Of a DNA stretch of 64,000 nt, positions 44,338 through 53,831 are shown piece after piece (position 1 is the stretch's first letter; every line of letters starts with the position of its first letter). A program made the translations under genes and the position numbers. The notes under the pieces are model-generated. The model did not search any database. It was not told the DNA's origin and saw only the letters and a program-made list of their open reading frames with translations. Source of the DNA: Yoonia vestfoldensis (lineage in GTDB: Bacteria; Pseudomonadota; Alphaproteobacteria; Rhodobacterales; Rhodobacteraceae); NCBI RefSeq assembly GCF_002158905.1, contig NZ_CP021431.1:806001-870000 (forward strand), read 5' to 3'.

Positions 44338-44697
44338 ATGGAAATAAAATTTAATATGATTGTCGTTTGTGCCGCGTTCGTGGGCTTGGTTGGCTGTGGC
44401 GGAGCCGACCTTGGTACTCGCATGGCGGGCTCAAAAATTGCAGGCGATGGCCTTGTAGCAGAGGGCCAACCAATCTCGGGCGCTGCAATACTTATGAAGC
44501 CTCGTGTTGAAGACTTGACTGACGAAAGCTTCAACATTCGGTATATTGAAATGGGATTTGGTTCAGGAACACCTGCGTCGGTTCGTGATCTTGCGGTTAG
44601 TCAATGCGCTGAATTTGGCAAGAACGCCGTATTCACAGCTGAAACGCGGGGCCTTTTGCAGCTAAACACCGTCAAAGCATACTATGAATGTATTTAA
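44338..44697 (+). CDS. Small lipoprotein, 119 aa
   Basis: AAAGGAAA precedes the ATG. A signal peptide with the lipobox LVGC (Cys near residue 20) is followed by Gly-Gly, consistent with export and lipidation. The mature part contains two cysteines near the end and a mixed alpha/beta pattern; no domain recognised. It lies 50 bp after the response-regulator gene and may be co-transcribed. Confidence 0.75.
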   Translation: MEIKFNMIVVCAAFVGLVGCGGADLGTRMAGSKIAGDGLVAEGQPISGAAILMKPRVEDLTDESFNIRYIEMGFGSGTPASVRDLAVSQCAEFGKNAVFTAETRGLLQLNTVKAYYECI

Positions 44698-44942
44698 TTT
44701 TACGTCAAAGTTCAATTACATACATGTAATCGCTAGTCGCCGATTGTGTCGCCTTTGCGATCAAAGCAAACAGTAATTTATTTTTATGATGACAGCCAGA
44801 TTAAATTAAGTTCTTTTTACATGTCTATGCAGCGTGCGAAAGAAAGCGATAGTTTTTCGTTCTGCTGACCGTTAGATAACTTTAGGTGTTTGATCCCACG
44901 GTTTGATTGTGCGATCTGTTCATTAGAATAGAAGGAAGCATT

Positions 44943-45902
44943 ATGGGACAAGTACTTAATGGCTGCGCCGCGACTACGCACGCGGTCAGAGCAGCAATAC
45001 AGTGATCGCAAGCTACGAACGCGGCGCTAAGCTGGGAACTTGGGTTCAATGTCAAAAGAGTAGTCAAATGGCGCAAGCGCGTGACGCGAGAAGATCGCAA
45101 CACTGGGCCAACTGAACCCAGTTCCACGGTTCTGAGTGCGAGTGAGGAAGCGATGGTCGTGGCATTCAGGCGTCATACGCTGCTTCCGCTCGATGATTGC
45201 CTCTACGCCTTGCAACCGTCCATCCCACATCTGACGCGCTCTGCCTTGCATCGTTGTTTGCAGCGGCATGGCATCTCTCGACTGCCAGATATGGAGGGTG
45301 ACAAGCCCAAGCGGCAAAAATTCAAACGATATCCTATTGGCTATTTCCACATTGATATCGCTGAGCTTTATACAAATGAGGGCAAGCTGTATCTCTTTGT
45401 AGCCATTGATCGAACCAGCAAGTATGCCGTCGCGCAGTTGGTCGACAAAGCAAACCGCAAGACAGCCTGGGAGTTTTTAGAAGCTGTATTGGAAGCGGTG
45501 CGGTACAAGATTCACACGATCTTTACGGACAACGGCATCCAGTTTTGTGGGCAACTACGCAACCGGAGCACGCCCTATTCCCGGCCCATGCGGTTTGACA
45601 TGATTTGCGCCGCAAATGCCATTGAGCATCGCCTGACCAAGCCGAACCACCCTTGGACGAACGGGTAGGTCGAGCGGATGAACCGCACGATTAAGGACGT
45701 TACCGTCACACGGTATCACTACCATAGCCGTGATTAACTCCGCACGCATCTCAGCGACTTCCTCGATGCCTACGGCTACGCGCGCCGCCTAAAGACGCTC
45801 AGCGGCCTCACACTTTACGAATACATCTGTAAAATCTGGACATTTGGGCCAGATCGTTTCATCCTAAATTCGATCCACCAGATGCCGGGGCTGAACACCT
45901 AG
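44943..45902 (+). pseudogene. IS481-family transposase with three in-frame stops
   Basis: One frame across 960 bp starts MGQVLNGCAATTHAVRAAIQ and contains VAFRRHTLLPLDDCLYALQP, YFHIDIAELYTNEGKLYLFV (first catalytic Asp), IFTDNGIQF (second Asp) and NHPWTNG before the expected Glu in VERMNRTIKD, which is the IS481 layout. Stops interrupt it: TGA at 45003, TAG at 45666 and TAA at 45735. It is therefore inactive. Its end overlaps the last codon of RTX2. Confidence 0.9.
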
Positions 45903-48900
45903 GCGATGAAGTTAGCGTCACTAAGTGCATTACTAGCAACACCAACCAGCACCGCTTCTACTGTAAGCTCACCGTCAAAGCTATCTGCTACATCATCGCC
46001 AGTAGCGCGAATAAGAACGGCGTCTCTAGTACCACCCTGTGAAGTCCATTCGTAAACGATGAACAGGAAGTCTTCACCGTTCGGACTTTCAACATATGCA
46101 GCACCAGTACCCCACACGGGAGAAGCAAACATGTTTTCTACTGCTGATACGATTTGAGCATCAGTTGATGCAGCGAAGTCCATATGCAAATAAAGGTTTT
46201 CCAACTCGATGATGACGACACCAGCTGACAGATCTGCAGAACCTGCTGTATTACTGCCATCTAAAATGATGCTGGCAAAGCTGCCTGCAACGATAGACTG
46301 TGCCGCAACAGCTGTACCAGCGTTATCAACCAAACCAGTAGTAGTGAGGATGAAGTCGTCATCAGCAACTGTAAAGTCAGTGATGGTGTCACCACTGTCT
46401 GTGGCTAGGTTGTGGTAAAATGTATCAGCCCCAGCTCCACCAGTCAGCGTATCCGCACCTGCACCACCCGTAATCGTGTCGTTGCCTGCCGTACCGACAA
46501 TAACATTAGCAGTCGCACCGCCGGTAATGGTTAAAGCACCAGCTGTCATTGCGGCAGCGTTAACGTTCTCGAAGTTCGACTGCACCAGTGCGTCAGCGTT
46601 ACCGTTGATTGTCATTAGCTGATCAGCATCCGCTGCAACCGACAGATCAACGACAACCGCACCAGCCGCAGCACCTGTCAGAATAAGAGTATCCGTATCA
46701 GCTCCGCCGTTGGCCGTATCAATATTCCCAGCCGAAACAAGCATCGCTATTTGGTCATTCCCTGCACCACCATCGATTGTATCCGCACCTGCACCACCAT
46801 CGATTGTATCCGCACCTGCACCACCAGTGATTGTATTGCCTCCATCGTTGCCTATCAGGCTATTGCTCCCGTCATTGCCGATAAGGGTCACGTCTTCACT
46901 TGCGGCCATGTTACGAGCCTCAACGTTTAGCGCAGTTGTGCCAGTATTGTCGCCTGCAGCATCGCTGATCTCAATCGTCTCGACAGTGACGCCCGCATTG
47001 AGCGTCAGGGTCTCGTTCGCCGTTGTCGAGGTAAAACGAATTGTGTCTGTCCCAGCATTTCCATCGATATCCTCGCCAGCTGCGTGATCAGCTGCAGCCG
47101 CAATGATGAACACATCGTTCGGATTGCCTGTGCCGCCGCCGTCGCTGCCGTCCAGATCATCGGCTCCAGCGCCGCCAATTATTGTTACGCCGTTCATGTT
47201 ATTCGTATTGGTGATGATGTCGTTGCCTGCAGATCCGACGTAGCTGCCTGTGGCTATGACGTCGACCAACATATGAAACCCGTCGGTCGCAGCGTTGGTA
47301 ACCGATGCAAGCGACATGTCGACACCAGTCGCACCAATACCAGCTGTTACTCGCGCATCTGTGTTGGCTCCACCCAAGTTTTCGGTTGCGTTTGTTGCAG
47401 TGAATGCGCCGTTCACTGTTGCTCTGACCTTCGCGCCCGCCGCGACTGTGAACACATCCCCAGCCCCTAAGTCGCTTATCGTGTCTGTCCCTGATCCAAT
47501 AGTGAAGATGTCATTGCCCGCACCACCACTCAGCGCATCATCGCCCTGGCCGCCATCAATCGCATCATCTCCGAATGATCCACTGATCGTGTCGTTGCCG
47601 GCTCCGCCAGTTATTGTGTCATTGCCACTTGTCCCCGTAATGGTGCTTGCCAGAACGGCGCCCCCATCGATCGTGAGGCCCACACCAAAATTTTGACCTG
47701 AGTAATTGACGGTAAGGTTGTTTGCTGTGATTTCAATTCGCTCGAACTCTGCGAACTGATTGATTGCATTTGGCGCAAAATTTGCCGCGACGGTTAGACT
47801 ATCCGTTCCATTTCCACCGCGTACGGTCGCATCGTTTTCATCAGCAATCACCGTGTCATCTCCATCTCCGGCACGGATTACGTCATTGCCCGCACCCCCA
47901 TCGAGGGTGTCATTTCCATCGCCACCGGCGATGTGGTCGTTTCCCGCTCCGGCGTCGATATTGTCGCTGCCGTCGCCGCCAAAAATGAAGTCGACACGAT
48001 TACCCGCCCCGGAGGTGTCAATTGTATCATTGCCTGCGGTGCCGAGGGTGAATGTCTGCGCCGAGACGGCACTCGTCTGACCATTCGCACGGGCGAACAA
48101 GGTGCCTGTGGTGACAACCCCCTGCTGAACCAGCGTGAAAGCATTGCCGCCGACAAGGTTGGCCAGAACGCCACCGCCTGTCACCTCGAGCGTCGCGTCA
48201 ATATCGGACTGAACGGTGAATGTGTCGGTCGGGTTGTTCACGGACAATACCGGTGCTGGGCCTGCGGGTGCGGGCGGCGCTGGTGGCGTGAAGCCGTTCT
48301 CGGCCAGTTGCCGTTCCAAACCTGCCCATGTGTCAAGAGACAGGCCGGGGTTGGCTTGGCCATTCGCGATTGCTGTCGCTGCATCCTTTACCTGGGCATA
48401 GAGGTCTGATGGTAACCCAAAGACCGCCCGCGCTTCGGTCGAGGTCAGGTTGCCAACCGCAAGGATACGCTGGTTCACGATGTCCATCGCGCTGTCTATC
48501 TCTGCCCGCAGCGCGTCAAAAACAGAAGTGGAATGGCCTGCCGCTTCAAGACCCGCCCGGTATGCGCTCAAAACCGCCCCAATGGTCGCATCCCCCCACA
48601 GATCCATCTCGCTCTTGGGGTTTTGGGCGACGTGCTGCACAAGGACCGTGTTCAAGGCGCTAGACGCGATATCAAAGGCTGGACGTGCGTCAAGTCCTGC
48701 CCCCTGACCAAGGCCGGTTAATGCGCGGGTGATATTGGCAAGTTGCTGGGCCACATGTTCGGCATCCCGAGCAGCTGCAGTGCTGATATTAGCTGCATCA
48801 AACGGATTGTAGCTCAACAGGTCGACTGACAGCCCCAAGGCCTGACGTAGCTCGGCCTCGGACAACGCAGTCTGAGTAAGAACCGTGGTCATCGGCGACA

Positions 48901-49300
48901 TAACTGTCGCGCCAGCCGGTGCTGCCGCAAAGTGACCCGCAATAACACGCCCTGATGCTGCATCTATAGTTGTCGAGGTAACCTCGCCATGCAGCGTGTG
49001 ACCTGCAGGCCCTCGCAGGCTGAAGGCACCGTCGGTGCCAGAAATGGCAACGGCCTCACCCGCATCATAGATGCCATTCAAGTTGCCATCGATGAATACG
49101 CGAAAATCATCGAGCGGCCCTTTGATAGCAAAGCCGCTTACCGTAGTCGTTGAAGCCTCCGTCGAACCTTCTGAGCTGCGGCAAGCGCCAAGCCCCAGCG
49201 CTGTAGCCATCACGACTGACCCGTTAATAACTTTCTGTTTTTGTAAAGAATATTTGGGGTTTAAAGGCTCTAGCCTACGAGTTGAACGCTGATATTCCAT
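45899..49300 (-). CDS. Large RTX calcium-binding repeat protein (RTX2)
   Basis: An 1133-aa exoprotein started at ATG 49300, which has GGAG five bases upstream. The N-terminus carries a basic stretch and a lipobox-like LGAC (Cys40). Next come an EF-hand-like DGNLNGIYDAGEA (bacterial Ig/SD-repeat type, about residues 65-80), a helical domain of about 200 residues, a linker PAPPAPAGPAP, and many GGxGxDxLx blocks. The last 120 residues form a non-repetitive type I secretion C-terminus ending DANFIA. Base composition of the first third is higher in GC than that of RTX1. Likely an adhesin or surface protein. Confidence 0.88.
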   Translation of the reverse strand: MEYQRSTRRLEPLNPKYSLQKQKVINGSVVMATALGLGACRSSEGSTEASTTTVSGFAIKGPLDDFRVFIDGNLNGIYDAGEAVAISGTDGAFSLRGPAGHTLHGEVTSTTIDAASGRVIAGHFAAAPAGATVMSPMTTVLTQTALSEAELRQALGLSVDLLSYNPFDAANISTAAARDAEHVAQQLANITRALTGLGQGAGLDARPAFDIASSALNTVLVQHVAQNPKSEMDLWGDATIGAVLSAYRAGLEAAGHSTSVFDALRAEIDSAMDIVNQRILAVGNLTSTEARAVFGLPSDLYAQVKDAATAIANGQANPGLSLDTWAGLERQLAENGFTPPAPPAPAGPAPVLSVNNPTDTFTVQSDIDATLEVTGGGVLANLVGGNAFTLVQQGVVTTGTLFARANGQTSAVSAQTFTLGTAGNDTIDTSGAGNRVDFIFGGDGSDNIDAGAGNDHIAGGDGNDTLDGGAGNDVIRAGDGDDTVIADENDATVRGGNGTDSLTVAANFAPNAINQFAEFERIEITANNLTVNYSGQNFGVGLTIDGGAVLASTITGTSGNDTITGGAGNDTISGSFGDDAIDGGQGDDALSGGAGNDIFTIGSGTDTISDLGAGDVFTVAAGAKVRATVNGAFTATNATENLGGANTDARVTAGIGATGVDMSLASVTNAATDGFHMLVDVIATGSYVGSAGNDIITNTNNMNGVTIIGGAGADDLDGSDGGGTGNPNDVFIIAAAADHAAGEDIDGNAGTDTIRFTSTTANETLTLNAGVTVETIEISDAAGDNTGTTALNVEARNMAASEDVTLIGNDGSNSLIGNDGGNTITGGAGADTIDGGAGADTIDGGAGNDQIAMLVSAGNIDTANGGADTDTLILTGAAAGAVVVDLSVAADADQLMTINGNADALVQSNFENVNAAAMTAGALTITGGATANVIVGTAGNDTITGGAGADTLTGGAGADTFYHNLATDSGDTITDFTVADDDFILTTTGLVDNAGTAVAAQSIVAGSFASIILDGSNTAGSADLSAGVVIIELENLYLHMDFAASTDAQIVSAVENMFASPVWGTGAAYVESPNGEDFLFIVYEWTSQGGTRDAVLIRATGDDVADSFDGELTVEAVLVGVASNALSDANFIA

Positions 49301-49370
49301 TGGAGCTCCAAATTTTTCCAATGGATAACGATGTAGAAATAGTGAATGCTACAAAGGTAACAAGGCTTCG

Positions 49371-49397
49371 CTGCTGTGGTGCCCTATGACAGCAGCA
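49371..49397. promoter_or_regulatory. Hairpin upstream of RTX2
   Basis: GCTGCTGT and ACAGCAGC form a perfect 8-bp stem with an 11-base loop, about 70 bp upstream of the RTX2 start. It could be a leader structure. It shares no sequence with the RTX1 leader hairpin. Confidence 0.4.
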
Positions 49398-49524
49398 GAA
49401 CGATACGCGCTGCCGACCCCAAATGGGCAACACTTCTTAAACCCTCTTGCGGGTCGGCAGGTCTTACCTAAAAATTGCCTCTTGGAATCTTGCCTTATCA
49501 AACCCCTCCAATTTTATAGAGTGA

Positions 49525-49645
49525 GCAATTTAAACTATGCCTGCCTGCCTTTTGAGCAATCAACATCTGCAAGCATTTTTTGCGGTAATCTGCATGGTTA
49601 CGCCCAAAAACGCCGCGTAGCGCAGCAACTCGTGTTGCCAGCCAC
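49525..49645. repeat. Degenerate intergenic repeat, copy 3
   Basis: Shares AAACTATGCCTGC, TTTTGAGCAA and CGCGTAGCGCAGCAAC with copies 1 and 2, but the middle is diverged. The DNA that follows, up to the 120-aa gene, matches copy 2 more closely (CACAGACGGTGT, GACACCACAATGTTCAGCTG). The 390-bp gap between RTX2 and the 120-aa gene holds nothing else recognised. Confidence 0.55.
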
Positions 49646-49713
49646 ACTGATTGCAGAGCGACGTGCTCTGGGCCCTACAGCGTGCACACAGACGGTGTAA
49701 GACACCACAATGT

Positions 49714-50076
49714 TCAGCTGCTGGATATTGGCCCCTGCGCGCCCTGTGGCTTAAGCCTGTCAAAGTCAGCCTGTGAAGTGGCAGTTGTTACAGCTGCAGG
49801 CATGCCACTACCTGTAGCGTCCGGTTTAGCTTGTTGTTGCCTTTGAACATTTGGCTTTGGAACGGGCAGCGCCGCAATGGCTTTACCAATACGCGACTTC
49901 GGCTTCTTTTTGGTTTTTATCTCTCCACCCTTGAGGCGGGTCTCTAATTTGTTGACCAAGAAGCTGGTGGTGTTGGCGAAAATTTTTATGTCTTCAATGG
50001 CTTGATCTAACTGTACGTTACTTGACGCCTTCTCAATCACATCTATCAGTCGGCGTAGTTCTTCGCGGTCAGTCAT
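49714..50076 (-). CDS. Module protein, 120 aa (copy B), unknown function
   Basis: Starts at ATG 50076, the point where similarity with copy A begins. It has the conserved helical N-terminus (EELRRLIDVIEKASSNVQLD; NTTSFLVNKLETRLKGG), a Lys-rich linker (KKKPKSRIGKAIAA) and the conserved DRLKPQGAQGPIS end. Both copies are exactly 120 aa. It follows the regulator-like gene in the same orientation with about 120 bp between. Confidence 0.7.
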   Translation of the reverse strand: MTDREELRRLIDVIEKASSNVQLDQAIEDIKIFANTTSFLVNKLETRLKGGEIKTKKKPKSRIGKAIAALPVPKPNVQRQQQAKPDATGSGMPAAVTTATSQADFDRLKPQGAQGPISSS

Positions 50077-50196
50077 GCGATGCCCCAAATACGGAGATGG
50101 GGTACACAAAAGACCACCCCAAAAGCATAAGTACTTTCCTACAAAAAACCGCAGCGCAGATTTTTGGGGCTGCAGAACCCATTTCAAACAAGCGGC

Positions 50197-50523
50197 TCAT
50201 ACTGCCATCCGTTCTGGCGCTCGCCACACTGCCTCTGCCTGCCGCGCAATTGCATCGTCACATAGCGCCTTGAGCTGATCAAACTGCTCCGCCATGGCAG
50301 CATGCTCAAAGACACCGCTGGCGCGCAGTCGTTGCGCATAATGTCCAAGCTTGTGCGCACAGATTGTCAGGGTTTCTACACTTGGCCCAGTGCCATGGTT
50401 GCGCAGCGTGCGAATGTACCCCTCACTCCGCCCGAGCCATGCACGGCAGAACTCTGGTGTGTTTGCCGCAGCTCCTGAACTGATCAGCTCATCTCTCATG
50501 TGTTCCAATAATTTTACACTCAT
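50197..50523 (-). CDS. Module regulator-like protein, 108 aa (copy B)
   Basis: ATG 50523 follows AGGAGAACCT. It shares KLLEHMRDELIS, EFCRAWLGRSEGYIRTLRNH and EAVWRAPERMAV with copy A and has the same length. In copy A it is divergent from the HUH gene; here 4.8 kb of extra DNA carrying the AAA+ operon lies between the two. A DNA-binding role is inferred from the helical pattern and position. Confidence 0.7.
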   Translation of the reverse strand: MSVKLLEHMRDELISSGAAANTPEFCRAWLGRSEGYIRTLRNHGTGPSVETLTICAHKLGHYAQRLRASGVFEHAAMAEQFDQLKALCDDAIARQAEAVWRAPERMAV

Positions 50524-50620
50524 AGGTTCTCCTAAAAATCTCATGTTCACAATTATTTAGCCAGAATAGGTTGGCCCACCCAAACAATCGCCATTAACAT
50601 TTAGTCAAAAGAGACAGGCC

Positions 50621-50760
50621 ATGCCCAGCTACAGCCCCAGCATGCGTTTATGCGCCACGTGCCAGCACTGGGCAGGTCAGAGAACCGTGAACTCAACGCG
50701 CGCTTTTGTCAGTACTGCGAGCGCAAGCACGCGCGGCGAATGAGTTGGGGGCGGGCATAA
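50621..50760 (+). pseudogene. Frameshifted small two-CxxC zinc-ribbon protein
   Basis: From ATG 50621 (AGAGACAGG upstream) the frame reads MRLCATCQHWAGQ, then leaves register and stops at 50743. The other frame continues ELNARFCQYCERKHARRMSW and stops at 50760. Joined, the peptide would have the C-x2-C ... C-x2-C-x3-H pattern of a mini zinc ribbon. The shift suggests decay or a sequencing error. Confidence 0.4.
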
Positions 50761-50944
50761 CCATCACAAAACACCAGCGACTGGCACCTGCGCGAAGTAC
50801 GTAAAATGGCCGGTGCTGCGGTAAGCTAGTGCGGACTGTATGGTCGAGCTGGACTGTGTTCACGTCCGAGCACTTCCGTCGCGACAAGCACGTAAAACTG
50901 CTGCGCAAATTTTCGAGTTTGGGGAAGATACGCAAAAAAACACA

Positions 50945-50958
50945 GTAAACGCGTTTAC
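50945..50958. promoter_or_regulatory. Perfect palindrome GTAAACGCGTTTAC
   Basis: A 14-bp perfect palindrome with a further GTAAAC half-site at 50971. Its form resembles LacI- or Xre-family operators, but no gene starts next to it. The rest of 50761-51123 shows no gene I can support. Confidence 0.4.
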
Positions 50959-51123
50959 AGGTTTAACAGAGTAAACTTTTTTAGGCAGTTGGTTGAAGGT
51001 GTATGAGCAAGCGGCTGAAATACATACAGTAAGGAGTCATTTTTGACCGTTAGGCAAAACTGCTTATAGATGTTATTTCTGCATATTGCACAACTAAGAG
51101 CGCATCAGCCATACATAAGTTGC

Positions 51124-51921
51124 TCACCCATTGGTGCGCATTGGAAAGACGCCTTGCCCGACAGCCGCAATCAGTTGCTGAGCGCAGCGCAGGTCATGCT
51201 GGACCGCCTTGCGTTTTGCCCGCCTCAGTTCGATATCAATCTCGCGCGTGGAGTGCCCCATCCGCTGCATGTAGCTGCGTGAGATGCCATTGGCTTGTTC
51301 GGCAGCGTGATGACCCACGCGATCAGCGATCTCTTCGTCTGCCATGTCAGGACACCGCTTGCGCCATTTGTGAACGGCCAAGTGGCGATGCAGGTTCATC
51401 AGCACAGGGCGGCGCGCCACCGGATAGATGGCGGCTGATCGGTATAGGGCCATCCGCTGTGGAAAGAGCAGCTGTGTATGCAGTTCTTTCAGGCTGTGTT
51501 CAACTGCCTCGGCGCCTAGAGACAGATCGATCTGCACATCTACGATTTTTGCACCGTCACCAAAGTTGTGTTTGTCGCTCGTCAGTGCTGCCGCCGTGGG
51601 TTCGGTAAACAGAAAATCGTGGTCTGCCCACCATGCCCGAAAGGTTTGCCCGTATATATTGCCGAAATCCCGAAATAGCTTTGCGCAGGAACCAACGCCT
51701 CTATTTGCACATGTTTTACGATAGTCTTGGTTATGCCGCAGATAGAGCCACCAATAGTAATAGACTGAGCATTTCCATGCCGGTGCGCCGCGATATGGCG
51801 GGGTTGGCCCTTTCTGCGCGCTGGCGGTGTAATGGAATTGAGGCGCAGCGTGTTTGAAGGTCGGCGCGGAACGTGACCTGCTTTTGTGGCGAGAGCCACC
51901 TGACTCAACGAGTTCCGACAT
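51124..51921 (-). CDS. Module protein, about 265 aa (copy B), unknown function
   Basis: Paralogue of the 259-aa protein at 38928-39707. It keeps the aromatic SVYYYWWLYLRHNQDYR motif, the KLFRDFGNIYGQTFRAWWAD block and the C-terminal AQQLIAAVGQGVFP. Its N-terminus (SRHKSRSRSAPTFKHAAP) is basic and extends past that of copy A, supporting the idea that copy A lost its start to the IS66 scar. It is divergent from the AAA+ operon with about 120 bp between. No family recognised. Confidence 0.65.
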   Translation of the reverse strand: MSELVESGGSRHKSRSRSAPTFKHAAPQFHYTASAQKGPTPPYRGAPAWKCSVYYYWWLYLRHNQDYRKTCANRGVGSCAKLFRDFGNIYGQTFRAWWADHDFLFTEPTAAALTSDKHNFGDGAKIVDVQIDLSLGAEAVEHSLKELHTQLLFPQRMALYRSAAIYPVARRPVLMNLHRHLAVHKWRKRCPDMADEEIADRVGHHAAEQANGISRSYMQRMGHSTREIDIELRRAKRKAVQHDLRCAQQLIAAVGQGVFPMRTNG

Positions 51922-52040
51922 ATTCGTTAGTTAAGACATGGACCTTGCTTTTGCACAATCTCGAAATTGCATAGCCGATTCTCGACTTTGTGAGGTCTTC
52001 GTCCCGAGGGCCTATTTCTGCTCAATAGAAAGGACAATCT

Positions 52041-52832
52041 ATGTCTGACACCAATTACAAAGTTCAATTAGAACATACTCTTGATCAAATCTCAGCCGCT
52101 CGTGCTGTCTGGGAAGAAGGAACACTGAAATCATCCAATGACGAGCTTTACGCAATTCTTGAGCGTTGCTTTGAAATTTATAAAGAAATGAAGGAGGACA
52201 CTGCCAAGCGCCGTTCTCTCAACTCATTGCTAACGGATCGTAATATGAAACCCCGGACTAGCACTAGCTTGGGTCTAAAGGTGATCCGGTATGTCTTCGG
52301 CAAAGAAGGCAATCGCGAAGCAGCCTATGCAAAGCTGCTTTCGGTGGCTTATGACCTCAAGCCTACCGAGCAAAGCTTGAGCAGCTACATCCAAGAATGT
52401 GGCGGTGTCGAAGAAGTGCGCCGCACGTCCAAGATTAAGGATGGCACTGCGATGACGGCTGAAGACTACAGAAAGATGGCGCTAGAGGGTCTGAGCATGG
52501 CCCGCATTGCGGTGGCGTCATTTAATTTGCCCGAGTTCATCCAGCCCAACCGGGAATATGATGAAGATTATGTGGTGGGACTGATCCGCTGCAATACTAA
52601 TGGTACGGGCGATCTTCTATTTGGCAACAACGACGCCAAAGTGATCGATACGGTGCTAGTAGCATCCGGCAAGTACCTCGATCAAAAAGCGCAGGATGAT
52701 CAAAAAGGTCTTGAGGCAGCGGATGTTGCCAAGCGGCGCACAGAAGATGTCAAAACCTTTGCGCCCAAGCTCTTTGCGTCAATGACGCACAAGTTGCGTA
52801 TCACTGACGCGGCTATCACAGCAGCAGAGTAA
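52041..52832 (+). CDS. First gene of the AAA+ operon: unknown protein, 263 aa
   Basis: AAGGA precedes the ATG. The protein is almost entirely helical and soluble, with charged segments such as ILERCFEIYKEMKEDTAKRR and a central LSSYIQECGGVEEVRRTSKI. No signal peptide, membrane segment or known motif is visible. It precedes the clamp-loader-like ATPase gene by 70 bp, and genes in this position often encode the partner or substrate adaptor of an AAA+ protein. Function unknown. Confidence 0.7.
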   Translation: MSDTNYKVQLEHTLDQISAARAVWEEGTLKSSNDELYAILERCFEIYKEMKEDTAKRRSLNSLLTDRNMKPRTSTSLGLKVIRYVFGKEGNREAAYAKLLSVAYDLKPTEQSLSSYIQECGGVEEVRRTSKIKDGTAMTAEDYRKMALEGLSMARIAVASFNLPEFIQPNREYDEDYVVGLIRCNTNGTGDLLFGNNDAKVIDTVLVASGKYLDQKAQDDQKGLEAADVAKRRTEDVKTFAPKLFASMTHKLRITDAAITAAE

Positions 52833-52902
52833 AAAACTTTGGTGCGGGGCGTGAATACAGACGTCCCGCAGTGCAAGCCCGTCTTCCTCGAAAGGATATC
52901 CC

Positions 52903-53601
52903 ATGACCTTCGCTGAACGTCACAGGCCGCGGTCTGTGCATGACCTTGTATTTGCAGATCCCAATGTTGCCGCGATCATCGACCGCTATGCCTATGCCCG
53001 CCCATCAAAACCACTCTTGCTTTATGGCGAACCTGGTACGGGCAAATCAGAAGCTTTACGTTTGATTGCACAAACCCAGTTTGCCCAAGAGGGCATTGGG
53101 TGTGTGGACTTTACAATCAATGGCGCAGATGCCGCAAAAGGCATCTATGATAAAATGCTGAACATGGCACAGATGCAGATGTGGCCAGTTAGTACGCCTG
53201 CCTTGATCGTGATCGATGAAATCGATGAGATAGAGGAAGCGTTCCCGGGCAAAACCCGCACCTTTATCGAGCAGCACAAGAGCGTTCAGCTTCTAGCCAG
53301 CACAAACTACATCAATAAGCTGAAGCCTGCCCTGCAAAGCCGCCTGCGGTGTGTGGAGGTGAAAAAGCCTGCTCCCACAGATTGGGTGCCACGTGCCCAA
53401 GCGATCCTGACTGCTGAGGGGGTAAATGTATCTTTTTCGCTCGTTCAACAGCTTATGGCAAATTTCACTGGCGATGCACGCGACTTCGTTGATTATCTCG
53501 AAGAGCAAGTCGACGCCGCACGGCAATTTGCACCTGCTGCATCCGTGCAACCTCGCACAGTCGCGAGCATCCTGAACCAAGCTGCAAGAGGCACGCCATG
53601 A
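52903..53601 (+). CDS. AAA+ ATPase resembling clamp-loader/RFC small subunits
   Basis: A 232-aa AAA+ protein. The N-terminus (FAERHRPRSVHDLVFADPNV) has the box II pattern of replication factor C and RuvB/DnaX-like loaders. Walker A is GEPGTGKS at 42-49, Walker B is LIVIDEID at about 101-108, sensor 1 is in ASTNY (Asn135), and QSRLRC at 145-150 resembles the SRC arginine-finger motif of clamp loaders. A helical lid follows (FTGDARDFVDYLEEQVDAAR), but the C-terminal collar domain of true RFC subunits is missing. Clamp loading, helicase loading or protein remodelling are possible. Its stop overlaps the next start (ATGA). Confidence 0.82.
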   Translation: MTFAERHRPRSVHDLVFADPNVAAIIDRYAYARPSKPLLLYGEPGTGKSEALRLIAQTQFAQEGIGCVDFTINGADAAKGIYDKMLNMAQMQMWPVSTPALIVIDEIDEIEEAFPGKTRTFIEQHKSVQLLASTNYINKLKPALQSRLRCVEVKKPAPTDWVPRAQAILTAEGVNVSFSLVQQLMANFTGDARDFVDYLEEQVDAARQFAPAASVQPRTVASILNQAARGTP

Positions 53602-53831
53602 CGGATCACATCAAGGATATGCGGATGGAGTTCAGGTTTTTTGAGCTCTACGGCCTGCGCAAAGTGGTTGCTGCTGCAAAAACCTCAAACACTCCGAAGG
53701 CAGATTTTGTGCCCCTCGCTGAAACCCTGCTGGCCGAAAACCAAGCCCGTGCTTTTGCGGCTCGTTGGCCCACGCTCACCGTAGATGAACAAATCACCAT
53801 CTGCGAAATGCTGGAGAGCGATCATGGATAG
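53598..53831 (+). CDS. AAA+ operon small protein 1, 77 aa
   Basis: Overlaps the ATPase gene by four bases and the next gene by eight. The C-terminal segment RAFAARWPTLTVDEQITICE is repeated in variant form in the next gene and in the broken gene at 54911. The N-terminus contains FRFFELYGLRKVVAAAK. All-helical, no known family. Tight coupling suggests a stoichiometric partner of the ATPase. Confidence 0.7.
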   Translation: MTDHIKDMRMEFRFFELYGLRKVVAAAKTSNTPKADFVPLAETLLAENQARAFAARWPTLTVDEQITICEMLESDHG

